Shown piece after piece: positions 49,830 to 61,009 of a DNA stretch of 64,000 nt. Made by a program: the position numbers and the translations under genes. How positions within the stretch are numbered: position 1 is the stretch's first letter; every line of letters starts with the position of its first letter. Origin of the DNA: Microvirga antarctica (lineage in GTDB: Bacteria; Pseudomonadota; Alphaproteobacteria; Rhizobiales; Beijerinckiaceae); the NCBI RefSeq assembly GCF_017921815.1, contig NZ_JAGEMM010000005.1, positions 1 to 64,000 of the forward strand, in the 5' to 3' direction. A model generated the notes under the pieces. It made no database searches, was not told where the DNA came from, and saw only the letters and a list, made by a program, of their open reading frames with translations.

Positions 49830-50547
49830 GCTTGTCTGGAGCCGGCTTTCCAACCTGCCGATTTGTCCACAATGCCCCTTGACTTCATGGTCTCTTCAAG
49901 GGGTGATTTTTGCCCTCTGCGAGTTTCAATCGCGCACGAAAGCCCGAATATATTCAACAGTTTAGCAGGCAAAGGTTCGCAACGCATCGGAATCACGTGC
50001 GGCCCGGACCCGAATCGCCTCTGATTCAACATCACCCGAAAACCTTTTTTGAGGAGGGTCTCAGGGGGGTCGGCGGAACACTGAATCAGTTGCGGAGTCA
50101 GCACTTTATGGAAGCCCGGGAAAAGCTGTGGACGACGCTGTGGGCATCTGCGACCCGTCGCGCGCAGTCCGATCCGCCTCGGGCGTGTTGCACCCCCCCG
50201 ACCCCCTGTGTAAGGTCACCTCACTTCAGCGGTCCGCCGCGAAGTTATCCAATCAAGTTGCAAGGTATACAGCTCAGTTGCGGGGATAGAGCGTTGTTTC
50301 ATGTGAATACGAAGCAAGACTTGGCTCAGCACCGCCTGATGGCTTCTCTTGATAAAACTTGACGGGCTTTGACGCAGGGCTTCCGCAGCGGACGGCCCGA
50401 CGGAATAGTTAAGAGATCATCTTCGGTAAAGTTGTGGCGTCAGGTGCTTGAACAACCTGGGCGGGGCAGTTTCTTTGTGTTTTTGACGATCAATATGGGG
50501 CGTAAGGACCATCGCGCGTTGCGGCGGCCCTTAGGGGAGGAATCTTG
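49830..50547 (+). promoter_or_regulatory. dnaA upstream control region
   Basis: About 720 bases without a convincing gene; a 150-codon frame here (49910-50362) has unnatural composition and no similarity I recognise. It holds a DnaA-like box TTGTCCACA (49863-49871), weaker ones at 50245-50253 (TTATCCAAT) and near 50127, five GANTC sites, and a GGGGAGG ribosome site before dnaA. The box count is too low to call this oriC. Confidence 0.6.
49990..50099. promoter_or_regulatory. Cluster of five GANTC methylation sites
   Basis: GAATC at 49990, 50012 and 50083, GATTC at 50023 and GAGTC at 50095. GANTC is the target of the alphaproteobacterial cell-cycle methylase CcrM, and the methylation state controls dnaA transcription in Caulobacter. 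At this base composition roughly one site per 300 bases would be expected by chance. Confidence 0.6.
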
Positions 50548-52050
50548 ATGTTTCGGAGCGAGGATCACCGCACCTTTGCGGCGGCCAGCGAGAGCGGCGT
50601 TGCGGGTGCGGCAGACCAGGGAGCGACGGAGACCTGGACACGCGTCAAGCGCCGGCTCCGGGCGGAGCTGGGCGAGGATATCTTCTCGAGCTGGTTCGGC
50701 CGTCTGGAACTGGATACCGTCGTCGATGGCTGCGCCTATCTGACTGTCCCGACCCGTTTTCTGAAGAGCTGGATCGAATCGCATTATTCCGACCGTGTGC
50801 TTGCGCTCTACCGCACCGAGGCTCCCCATCTCGAGCGCGTGATCGTCGCCGTCCGCAGCGGCGTCGGCCGCGATCAGTCCGCCCTGCGCCGCCCGGCCGA
50901 GATCGCCCGGCTCGGTCCAGGCCCTGCTCTGGCAGGCGCCAAGCCGATCGGTGAGGTCAAACCCCTGTCGCTTGCCGCGATCCCCGAGGAGCGCAACGAA
51001 TCCGGCGAACTCGGTGGCGCGCCGCTCGACACCCGGCTGACCTTCGACAGCTTCATCGTCGGCCGTTCCAACGCCCTGGCGCATGCGGCAGCCGACCGGG
51101 TCGCCCACCATCAGAACGGGCAGGCCATCTATAACCCGCTCTATCTCCATGCGGGCGTCGGCCTCGGCAAGACCCACCTTCTGCACGCCATCGGCCATGA
51201 GGTCCGCTCGCAGGGGCGACGGGTCATCTATCTGACGGCCGACCGCTTCATGTATGGGTTCGTGGCCTCGTTGAAGGCGCAGACCTCGCTGGCCTTCAAG
51301 GAACGCCTGCGCGGCATCGACCTGCTCATTCTGGACGACGTGCAATTCATCCAGGGCAAGCAGATCCAGCAGGAATTCGGCCACACCCTCAACGCCCTCA
51401 TCGATGCGGGACGCCAGATCGTCGTGGCGGCGGACCGGCCGCCGACCGATCTCGAGGCGCTCGACGAGCGGGTCCGCTCGCGCCTTGCGGGCGGGCTGGT
51501 GGTCGAGGTTGGCGGTCTCGACGAGGCATTGCGCGCCTCGATCCTGTCCACCCGCATCGAGGCGCTGAAGATCGTCCATCCGACCTTCGATGTGGGCGCC
51601 AATGTGATTGCCTATGTGGCCCACGCCATCACGGCGAACGGACGTGACCTCGAAGGCGCGGTGAACCGCCTGCTGGCCCACGCGACCCTGTCGGGATCGG
51701 CCATCACGCTGGAGACGGCCGAGGTCGCGATCCGCGATCTGGTGCGCAACCGCGAGCCCAAGCGGGTCAAGATCGAGGACATCCAGAAGCTCGTGGCCTC
51801 GCGCTACAACGTCTCCCGGTCGGACATCCTGTCGGAGCGCCGCACCGCCGCCGTCGTCCGGCCACGGCAGATCGCCATGTACCTGTCGAAAGTGCTGACC
51901 CTGCGATCCCTGCCGGAAATCGGCCGCCGCTTCGGCGGGCGGGACCACACCACCGTCCTGCACGCGGTCCGCAAGATCGAGAAGGCGCTGGGCGAGGACA
52001 ACACCTTGAGCGACGAGGTCGAATTGCTCAAACGCATGCTTCAGGAATAG
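50548..52050 (+). CDS. dnaA: Chromosomal replication initiator DnaA
   Basis: A 500-residue AAA+ initiator that opens oriC. Domain I covers about 30-105, a variable linker about 105-160, the ATPase about 160-380 with Walker A GVGLGKTH (203-210) and Walker B LLILDD, and domain IV carries the DNA signature [19 protein letters not shown] 50548 is chosen over an adjacent TTG because GGGGAGG is then seven bases upstream. Followed by dnaN. Confidence 0.97.
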   Translation: MFRSEDHRTFAAASESGVAGAADQGATETWTRVKRRLRAELGEDIFSSWFGRLELDTVVDGCAYLTVPTRFLKSWIESHYSDRVLALYRTEAPHLERVIVAVRSGVGRDQSALRRPAEIARLGPGPALAGAKPIGEVKPLSLAAIPEERNESGELGGAPLDTRLTFDSFIVGRSNALAHAAADRVAHHQNGQAIYNPLYLHAGVGLGKTHLLHAIGHEVRSQGRRVIYLTADRFMYGFVASLKAQTSLAFKERLRGIDLLILDDVQFIQGKQIQQEFGHTLNALIDAGRQIVVAADRPPTDLEALDERVRSRLAGGLVVEVGGLDEALRASILSTRIEALKIVHPTFDVGANVIAYVAHAITANGRDLEGAVNRLLAHATLSGSAITLETAEVAIRDLVRNREPKRVKIEDIQKLVASRYNVSRSDILSERRTAAVVRPRQIAMYLSKVLTLRSLPEIGRRFGGRDHTTVLHAVRKIEKALGEDNTLSDEVELLKRMLQE

Positions 52051-52224
52051 GGAGCCGGCACCGTCGACGGGGCAACCTCGGTGGCTTGTTGAGGAAACCC
52101 CTCCACGGCCTTGCTTTTGGGGTGAACCTTCGTCACTCTTGCCGCCCCGCTTGATCTGTCCGGCTGCTGGATGACGGATGCCGGGGTTTGAGCCAATAAT
52201 TCCAACGAAAACGGGTGTTGGTCG

Positions 52225-53343
52225 ATGAGAGTTACTGTTGAGCGAGCCGCTCTGCTGAAGGCGCTTGGGCACGTGCACCGCGTCGTCGAGCGCCGCAATA
52301 CCATTCCGATCCTGTCGAACGTGCTGCTGCGCGGGGAAGACGGCTTGCTGCGCCTGAAGGCCACCGATCTCGACATCGAGGTCACGGAAACGCTGCCGGC
52401 CGATATCTCGGAGCCCGGCTCGACGACCGTTCCGGCCTACATGATCTACGATATCGTGCGCAAACTGCCCGACGGGGCGCAGGTCTCCCTCGAGATGAGC
52501 GGCGACAGTGGCCAGATGCAGATTCGCTCCGGCCGCTCGCGCTTCATGTTGCAGGCGCTGCCGGAAAGCGATTTCCCGGATCTCGCGGCGGGCGACATGC
52601 CGCACCGCTTCACGCTGTCGGCCACCGACCTCAAGCGCCTGATCGAGAAGACGCAATTCGCCATCTCGACCGAAGAGACGCGCTATTATCTGAACGGCAT
52701 TTACCTGCACACCATCGATGTGGGCGGCGCGACGATGCTGCGGGCGGTCGCCACCGACGGCCACAGGCTCGCCCGCGTCGAGCTGCCGGCGCCCGCAGGG
52801 TCGGACGGGATGCCGGGCGTCATCGTTCCGCGCAAGGCCGTGGCCGAGATCGTCAAGCTCGTCGAGGACGGCAGCGAAACGGTCACCATCGAGCTCTCGG
52901 CCGCCAAGGTCCGGCTGACCTTCGACGGGGTGGTGCTGACCTCCAAGCTGATCGACGGCACCTTCCCCGATTACCAGCGGGTGATTCCGGTCGGCAACGA
53001 CAAGCTGCTGACCGTGGAGCGGAGCGATTTCGCCAAGGCGGTCGATCGCGTCTCGACCATCTCGTCGGAGCGCGGCCGCGCCGTGAAGCTGGCGCTCGGT
53101 GATGGCCGGCTGACGCTGACCGTCACCAATCCGGATTCCGGCAGCGCCACCGAGGAAATCGAGGTCGATTACGATGCGGCGCCGATCGATATCGGCTTCA
53201 ACGCCCGCTATCTCCTCGACATCACGGCCCAGCTCGACGGCGACACCGCCCTGTTCAAGCTCGCCGATCCCGGCTCGCCCACCATCGTCCAGGACCGCGA
53301 GGGCGCCTCGGCGCTCTATGTCCTGATGCCGATGCGCGTCTAG
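52225..53343 (+). CDS. dnaN: DNA polymerase III sliding clamp (beta)
   Basis: A 372-residue ring-forming clamp of three similar domains. It begins MRVTVERAALLKALGHVHRVVERRNTIPILSN-like (shortened), with YYLNGIYLH, VATDGHRLARVELP, and the C-terminal YVLMPMRV that is nearly universal in DnaN. It gives processivity to DNA polymerase III and recruits other clamp-binding proteins. A 174-base gap from dnaA may carry its own promoter. Confidence 0.97.
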   Translation: MRVTVERAALLKALGHVHRVVERRNTIPILSNVLLRGEDGLLRLKATDLDIEVTETLPADISEPGSTTVPAYMIYDIVRKLPDGAQVSLEMSGDSGQMQIRSGRSRFMLQALPESDFPDLAAGDMPHRFTLSATDLKRLIEKTQFAISTEETRYYLNGIYLHTIDVGGATMLRAVATDGHRLARVELPAPAGSDGMPGVIVPRKAVAEIVKLVEDGSETVTIELSAAKVRLTFDGVVLTSKLIDGTFPDYQRVIPVGNDKLLTVERSDFAKAVDRVSTISSERGRAVKLALGDGRLTLTVTNPDSGSATEEIEVDYDAAPIDIGFNARYLLDITAQLDGDTALFKLADPGSPTIVQDREGASALYVLMPMRV

Positions 53344-53356
53344 GACCACGCGGCCT

Positions 53357-53383
53357 CCGTCGCGCCGGGTCCCGGCGCGACGG
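53357..53383. other. Near-perfect 27-bp palindrome between dnaN and recF
   Basis: A 13-base arm (53357-53369) starting CCGTCGCG pairs perfectly with 53371-53383 around a single T. There is no T tract, so it is more likely an mRNA-stabilising or attenuating hairpin, or a cruciform or protein site, than a simple terminator. Confidence 0.6.
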
Positions 53384-53434
53384 CGAGGCGCTTGATCTTT
53401 CGGTCCGCGTCCGGGAAAAGGGCATGACATCATC

Positions 53435-54586
53435 ATGCCCGCTTCCTCCGCAACGCTCATCACGCGCCTGATTCTCCAGGATTTTCGCACCTATGCGAGC
53501 CTGGACCTTTCGGTGACGCGCCCGCTCGTCGCGCTTGTGGGCGAGAACGGCGCGGGCAAGACCAATCTGCTCGAAGCCCTGTCGCTCTTCATGCCCGGCC
53601 GCGGCCTGCGGCGCGCCGATCTCGCCCAGATGATCCGGCACGACGTTCCGGCGGGATTTGCCGTCTCGGTCAGCCTCGACGCGCCGATCGGCGAAACGCG
53701 TCTTGGCACCGGCCTCGAGCGGACGGCCCCGGACGCGCGACCGTCGCGCGTTTGCCGGGTGGCGGGCGCCGGCGTCTCGTCGGCGGCGGCGTTTTCCGAA
53801 TACCTGCGCATCGTCTGGCTGACGCCTGATCTCGACGCGCTGTTTCGCGGCGCTGCCGGCGACCGCAGGCGCTTCCTCGACCGGCTCGTTCTGGCGGTGG
53901 ATTCCGAACACGGGGCGCGGGTGAGCGCGCTCGAACGGGCGCTGCGCTCGCGCAACCGCATCCTCGATGAGACTCCGGACAACCGGCTCTGGCTCGACGC
54001 GATCGAGCGCGAGGTCGCGGAACTCGCGATCGCGGTCGCGGCCGCCCGGCAGGAGACCGTCCATCGGCTGGGGGCCCTGATCCTGGCGACCCGCGACGAC
54101 ACCTCGCCGTTTCCCTTTGCGACCCTGAGCCTCGAGGGCGACATCGACAGCCTGGTGGCGTCCCATGCCGCTGTCGATGCGGAGGACCGCTATCGGGCGA
54201 TCCTGCGGGAAGGCCGCGCCCGCGACCGGGCGGCCGGGCGCACCCTCGTGGGGCCGCAGGCCACCGACATGCTGGTGCGCCACGGCCCGAAGGACATTCC
54301 GGCCCATCTCGCCTCGACCGGCGAGCAGAAGGCGCTGCTCATCGGCCTGGTGCTCGCCCATGCGCAACTCGTCGGCAGCATGACGGGGATCGCCCCGTTC
54401 ATCCTCCTCGACGAGGTCGCGGCCCATCTCGATCCGCGCCGGCGCGCCGGGCTGTTTGCGGCGCTCGAGGCGCTGGGCGGCCAGGTCTGGATGACCGGGG
54501 CAGATCCCGATCTCTTTGTCGAATTGCGGGGCCGGGCCGACCTCCTGCACGTCACCCCGGGGCAAGTGGTGCCGCTCTCGGCATGA
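53435..54586 (+). CDS. recF: DNA replication and repair protein RecF
   Basis: A 383-residue SMC-like ATPase that loads RecA at single-strand gaps. Walker A is GENGAGKTNLLEAL near residue 36; the ABC signature is STGEQKALLIGLVLAHA; Walker B is FILLDEVAAHLD, and TGADPDLF follows. The order dnaN-recF is canonical; gyrB follows after two unrelated small genes. Confidence 0.95.
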   Translation: MPASSATLITRLILQDFRTYASLDLSVTRPLVALVGENGAGKTNLLEALSLFMPGRGLRRADLAQMIRHDVPAGFAVSVSLDAPIGETRLGTGLERTAPDARPSRVCRVAGAGVSSAAAFSEYLRIVWLTPDLDALFRGAAGDRRRFLDRLVLAVDSEHGARVSALERALRSRNRILDETPDNRLWLDAIEREVAELAIAVAAARQETVHRLGALILATRDDTSPFPFATLSLEGDIDSLVASHAAVDAEDRYRAILREGRARDRAAGRTLVGPQATDMLVRHGPKDIPAHLASTGEQKALLIGLVLAHAQLVGSMTGIAPFILLDEVAAHLDPRRRAGLFAALEALGGQVWMTGADPDLFVELRGRADLLHVTPGQVVPLSA

Positions 54587-54632
54587 GCCCGCGGGCTGGC
54601 GTCGGCGTCCGCAAGCCGCTACGACCTCTCCC

Positions 54633-54962
54633 ATGAAAATGAACGATATCCCCTTCGGCACGACCGATTGGTCGTGCGTCGCGCCGACCACCCATCCGGG
54701 CGAGGAGGGCCACGCCCTGTGGCGCACGCAGCATTTCGGCACCGTGCGGGTGCGGATGGTGGAGTACTCGCCCGGCTACCTGGCCGACCATTGGTGCAGC
54801 AAGGGCCACATCCTGCTGGTTCTTGCGGGCGAACTGGTCACCGAGCTGGAGGATGGCCGGGTGTTCACGCTCACAGCCGGCCAGAGCTATCAGGTCGCCG
54901 ACAATGCCGAGCCGCACCGGTCGCGCACCGAAAAGGGCGCTAGCCTCTTCATCGTCGACTGA
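54633..54962 (+). CDS. DHCW-motif cupin-fold protein
   Basis: A 109-residue single-domain cupin. The conserved stretch YLADHWCSKGHILLVLAGEL with nearby Glu provides the His/Cys residues that name this small family; VADNAEPHRS supplies a second His region. Probably a metal-binding beta barrel, with no assigned substrate. It begins MKMNDIPFGTTDWS, close to family members I recall. It sits between recF and a LysE-type exporter. Confidence 0.82.
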   Translation: MKMNDIPFGTTDWSCVAPTTHPGEEGHALWRTQHFGTVRVRMVEYSPGYLADHWCSKGHILLVLAGELVTELEDGRVFTLTAGQSYQVADNAEPHRSRTEKGASLFIVD

Positions 54963-55014
54963 CCCATACCCGTCTGGCCCGCGATGCCGTAAGATCGCGG
55001 CGGGAGAACGCCTC

Positions 55015-55632
55015 ATGGATCTGGCTGGACTGCTCGTCTTCTCGACCGCCCTTTTCATCGCCGCGGCTTCGCCCGGACCGGGCATCGCCGCCATCGTGGC
55101 GCGCGTGCTGGGCCGGGGCGCCCGCGGTGCGATGGCGTTCAGCCTCGGGGTCGCCATCGGCGACGTGGTCTGGCTGACCTTCGCGGTCGTCGGCCTCGCC
55201 GCCTTGGCGCAGGCCTTCCACGGGGTCTTTCTGGTGGTGAAATGGGCCGGCGCCGCCTACCTCCTGTACCTCGCCTACAGGCTCTGGACGGCCCCGGTCG
55301 TGCCGCACGATGTGGCCGTCGGCGAAGCGCCGGCCGAACGGCCCTTCCGGCTCTTTCTCGGCGGTATCGCAGTGACGCTCGGCAACCCCAAGCCGATGGT
55401 GTTCTACCTCGCGCTCCTGCCGACCCTCATCGACCTCACGCAGCTCAGCGCGCTGGGCTACGCCGAACTCGTCGCCGCCACGATGGTCGTGCTGACGGTG
55501 GTGTTTGCCGGCTATATCCTGCTCGCCGTGCGGGCGCGCCGATTGTTCACCAGCGCGACGGCGATCAGGCGGCTCAACAAGAGCACCGGCGCCGTGATGG
55601 CCGGCGCGGCGGTCGCCATCGCGGCGCGGTGA
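55015..55632 (+). CDS. LysE/RhtB-family amino-acid exporter
   Basis: A 205-residue inner-membrane protein with about six hydrophobic segments. The N-terminal ASPGPGIAAIVARVLGRG matches the LysE signature, followed by GVAIGDVVW, VKWAGAAYLLYLAYRLW and GGIAVTLGNPKPMVFYLALLP. Members export amino acids or homoserine lactone-like compounds; the substrate is unknown. Placed between the cupin gene and gyrB. Confidence 0.9.
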   Translation: MDLAGLLVFSTALFIAAASPGPGIAAIVARVLGRGARGAMAFSLGVAIGDVVWLTFAVVGLAALAQAFHGVFLVVKWAGAAYLLYLAYRLWTAPVVPHDVAVGEAPAERPFRLFLGGIAVTLGNPKPMVFYLALLPTLIDLTQLSALGYAELVAATMVVLTVVFAGYILLAVRARRLFTSATAIRRLNKSTGAVMAGAAVAIAAR

Positions 55633-55719
55633 GCGGATAAGGCCGGCTCTTGTCGTTTTCCCACGCTTTTCCCGCGCGCGTAGGCGCGCGGGGGTGAAAT
55701 TTCAACGATGAGTGACTAA

Positions 55720-58212
<2,493 letters not shown>

Positions 58213-58281
58213 TCCCCGACTCGACGCCGGGGACGGTTGGGTGCATTCTTCGGCCACGGTCGTCGGCTGGAGGGCCTGCCC

Positions 58282-59871
58282 GTGACGCTCCGATTGTCGT
58301 TCCATGGGGCTGCCGGCACCGTCACCGGATCGTGCTTCCTGCTGGAAACCGCGACGGCCCGGGTGCTGGTCGATTGCGGGATGTTCCAGGGTTCGAAATC
58401 GGAGCGGGAGCTGAATTATCGGGCTTTTCCGTTCCGCCCCTCCGGCCTTGACGCGCTCTGCCTCACCCATGCGCATATCGACCATAGCGGGCTTGTTCCA
58501 AAACTGGTGAAAGCCGGGTTTGACGGTCCGATCTATGCGACCGCCAGCACCACCGACCTTGCCTCGATCATGCTGCCGGATTCGGGGCATATCCAGGAGA
58601 TGGAGGTCGAGAGCCTCAACCGCCGCAACCGCCGTCGCAGCCGCCCGACGGTGACGCCGATCTACACCGCCGCGGAGGCGGTGGCCTGCCTGTCCCAGTT
58701 CCGGCCCGTGGCCTATGGAGAGTGGCAGCCGGTCGCGGCGGGGATCCGCGCCCGGTTCTGGAACGCCGGGCATCTTCTGGGCTCGGCCTCCATCGAGATC
58801 GAGGTGACGCAGGACGGGCCGGCGCCGCCCATCCGCCTGCTGTTCTCGGGCGATGTGGGGCCCGACCACAAGCTCCTGCAGCCGGACCCGGAAGGGCCAC
58901 GCGACCTCGACTACATCATCGTGGAATCGACCTATGGCGACACCGATCGGGCGGGCGTGACGGTCGAGAGCCGTCGCCGGATGCTGCGCGACGAGGTGCG
59001 GGCCGCCACGCGCCCGAGCGGCGCCCTTTTGATCCCGTCCTTTGCGGTCGAGCGCACGCAGGAACTCCTCGTCGACCTGCTCGCCCTGATGGAGGCGGGC
59101 GAGTTGCCGGACATTCCAGTCTTCATCGATTCGCCGCTCGCCACAAAGGCCAGCGCGATCTTCCAGCGTCATGCGGCCGAACTTGAACATGGCGACGAAC
59201 TGGTGCGCGCGCTGCAATCGCGCTGGGTGCGGTTTACCGAGAGCGTCGACGAGAGCAAGGCGATCGATCGCATTCACAGCTTCCACATCATCATCGCGGC
59301 GAGTGGCATGTGCGAGGCCGGACGCATCCGCCATCACCTCAAGGCCTGGCTCTGGCGCGACGACGCGACGGTGCTGTTCGTCGGCTATCAGGCGCAGGGA
59401 AGTCTTGGCCGCATCCTGCAGGAAGGCGTGTCCCGCGTGCGGATCCAGGGCGAGGACGTCGAGGTGCGGGCGCGGTTGCGAACGCTGGATCTCTATTCGG
59501 CCCATGCCGATGCGCCTGAGCTGAAAGCGTGGCTGACCGAGCGGCTGCCGGTGAGGCGGGGGGTCTTTCTTGTCCACGGAGAAACCGACGCCCTGACGGC
59601 CCTGCAAACCCTGCTCGGGCCCCTGGGACGCGCACCGCACGCCATCGTGGCGGCGCTCGACGATGTCTATGAACTTTCCGGCGACGCTGCCGTGCCGGCC
59701 GATGGCGGCGAGCCCCGCCTGCCGCCCGCCAGCGCGGGTCATCGCGATTGGCACAACGACTACGCGCAAGTGCTGCTGGCCTTCAGCGACGCCATCGACA
59801 AGGCGGCCGACCGCAACGCCAAGGAGGTGATCCTGAGACGGGTGCGGCGCGCGATCGAGGACGCACCGTGA
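58282..59871 (+). CDS. Metallo-beta-lactamase/beta-CASP RNase-like protein
   Basis: A 529-residue protein of the YSH1/CPSF-like group. The metal site is THAHIDHSGLVPKL; GNAGHLLGS-like sequence (WNAGHLLGSASIEIE) and FSGDVGPDH follow; the beta-CASP part has ESTYGDTDR, IPSFAVERTQELL and ASGMCEAGRIRHHL; the RMMBL end has YSAHADAPEL and VFLVHGETDA. Related enzymes cut or trim RNA. It starts at GTG 58282 just after gyrB, next to the stress-protein module, and carries an additional ~70-residue tail. Confidence 0.87.
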   Translation: MTLRLSFHGAAGTVTGSCFLLETATARVLVDCGMFQGSKSERELNYRAFPFRPSGLDALCLTHAHIDHSGLVPKLVKAGFDGPIYATASTTDLASIMLPDSGHIQEMEVESLNRRNRRRSRPTVTPIYTAAEAVACLSQFRPVAYGEWQPVAAGIRARFWNAGHLLGSASIEIEVTQDGPAPPIRLLFSGDVGPDHKLLQPDPEGPRDLDYIIVESTYGDTDRAGVTVESRRRMLRDEVRAATRPSGALLIPSFAVERTQELLVDLLALMEAGELPDIPVFIDSPLATKASAIFQRHAAELEHGDELVRALQSRWVRFTESVDESKAIDRIHSFHIIIAASGMCEAGRIRHHLKAWLWRDDATVLFVGYQAQGSLGRILQEGVSRVRIQGEDVEVRARLRTLDLYSAHADAPELKAWLTERLPVRRGVFLVHGETDALTALQTLLGPLGRAPHAIVAALDDVYELSGDAAVPADGGEPRLPPASAGHRDWHNDYAQVLLAFSDAIDKAADRNAKEVILRRVRRAIEDAP

Positions 59872-59878
59872 AGCGGTC

Positions 59879-60721
59879 TCAGTATGAGAGCATCAACGGA
59901 ACCGGGCATGTCTTCAACATCCCCTGCGTGGTGCCGCCGAGCACCATTTCGCGAAACCGGGAGTGCATGAACGCCCCCATGACGATCATGTCCGCCCGCG
60001 TCAGATGAGCGTGGTTGCGCAAGGTTTCTGCCACATTGCCGTCGACCACGGGAAGGGTCAGGACGCTGACCGGAACCCCGTGCCGTGACAGATGGGCTGC
60101 CGCCTCGGCGCCAGGGACCGAATCCGCCAGGTCCTTTTCGCCGATCACGCTCACCAGCTCGACGATCTCCGCCGCGCGCAGGAAAGGCAGGGCGTCGTTC
60201 AGGGCGCGCGCGGCTTTTCCCCCGCCGTCCCAGGCCACCACGATGCGCTGTCCTGCAAATGTCTCGTGCGCCTTCGGCACCACGATCAGCGGGCGGCCGC
60301 TCTGGGTCAGGATCGCCTCGATCAATCCCCGTTCGGCCGCCAGCGCGACAGGCTCAGCATCAAGGATCGTCAGGTCATGGCTGCGCGCCAGATCCGTAAA
60401 GCTCTCGATGAGCTTCGGATAGGAAAGTTGGGGCGCTTGCGTCGTGCAGGAGAGGCCGCAGGCCGAAGCGGCCCGGAGCGCGTTCTCGGCCACAGCCTGC
60501 GCGAGGGCGTCAAGCCTGCGATTTTCGGTCAGAACCAGATGCGCCGCCACACCGCCGATGAAGGCGCCGGTCATGACGAGTTTCAACGAGGCCGACTCGA
60601 CAGTGACGTGCGCATCGGCCGCGCGCGCCAGGGACAAACCGTACGGCAAAGCCGACCCCGCCTGGTCCGGGTCGCCTTCTTGGATCAGGCCGATGAGGAT
60701 ACTTTTCAGGTTCTGAAGCAT
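59879..60721 (-). CDS. Universal stress protein (tandem UspA)
   Basis: A 280-residue protein with two UspA-like halves. The C-terminal half has DMIVMGAFMHSRFREMVLGGTTQGML, the G-x2-G-x9-G-like nucleotide pattern in altered form, so ATP binding is uncertain. The N-terminal half is more degenerate. The start is ATG 60721. It is convergent with the RNase-like gene and divergent from the permease; a perfect FNR-type box lies 115-128 bases upstream, with a -10-like TAACGT positioned for activation. Confidence 0.87.
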   Translation of the reverse strand: MLQNLKSILIGLIQEGDPDQAGSALPYGLSLARAADAHVTVESASLKLVMTGAFIGGVAAHLVLTENRRLDALAQAVAENALRAASACGLSCTTQAPQLSYPKLIESFTDLARSHDLTILDAEPVALAAERGLIEAILTQSGRPLIVVPKAHETFAGQRIVVAWDGGGKAARALNDALPFLRAAEIVELVSVIGEKDLADSVPGAEAAAHLSRHGVPVSVLTLPVVDGNVAETLRNHAHLTRADMIVMGAFMHSRFREMVLGGTTQGMLKTCPVPLMLSY

Positions 60722-60807
60722 GGGTGCGTTCCTTGCTGCGGCGATCGGGTTATCGGCCGAAATCCGCCGCAAAAGCGGGACCCGGCGGGCTTCTCTCGTG
60801 GGCCGCA

Positions 60808-60849
60808 ACGTTAGGCGCGGCGCGACGCGGCGCCATTGATTCTGATCAA
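60808..60849 (-). promoter_or_regulatory. FNR/FixK-type promoter for usp (left)
   Basis: TTGATTCTGATCAA (60836-60849) is a perfect FNR/FixK consensus (TTGAT-N4-ATCAA). On the minus strand TAACGT (60808-60813) is a -10-like hexamer, placing the box centre near -41.5, the class II activation geometry, for a start around 60801. Confidence 0.75.
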
Positions 60850-60885
60850 GCGCACGGAGACGGCGGCCGGTTCTTCCCGCCCGTA

Positions 60886-60927
60886 TTGCGATAGATCAAC
60901 AGGTTCGCTCCGAGCCCCGCGGATAGT
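60886..60927 (+). promoter_or_regulatory. FNR/FixK-type promoter for the permease
   Basis: TTGCGATAGATCAA (60886-60899) fits TTGC-N6-TCAA, a known FixK/FNR variant. GATAGT (60922-60927) is a -10-like hexamer at class II spacing; the predicted start is about 60934, 76 bases before the permease GTG. Confidence 0.65.
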
Positions 60928-61009
60928 GGGCGCACTTGGCGGATCCGTCCGCTGTCGGAGAGATTCCCATGCCCGCGTGCGCGTCCCTTTCTCCACGATC
61001 CGGCACGTC

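Noticed and set aside
49910..50362. A 150-codon plus-strand frame upstream of dnaA
   Set aside because: Its composition is unnatural for this genome, it has no similarity that I recognise, and it overlaps the GANTC cluster and DnaA-like boxes expected of a control region.
49830..50547. Chromosomal origin of replication
   Set aside because: Only one near-consensus DnaA box and two weak ones are seen and no extended AT-rich unwinding region; in many Rhizobiales oriC lies elsewhere.
50440..53490. A 1016-codon open frame on the minus strand
   Set aside because: It is antisense to dnaA and dnaN; composition is Arg/Gly/Asp-rich shadow sequence.
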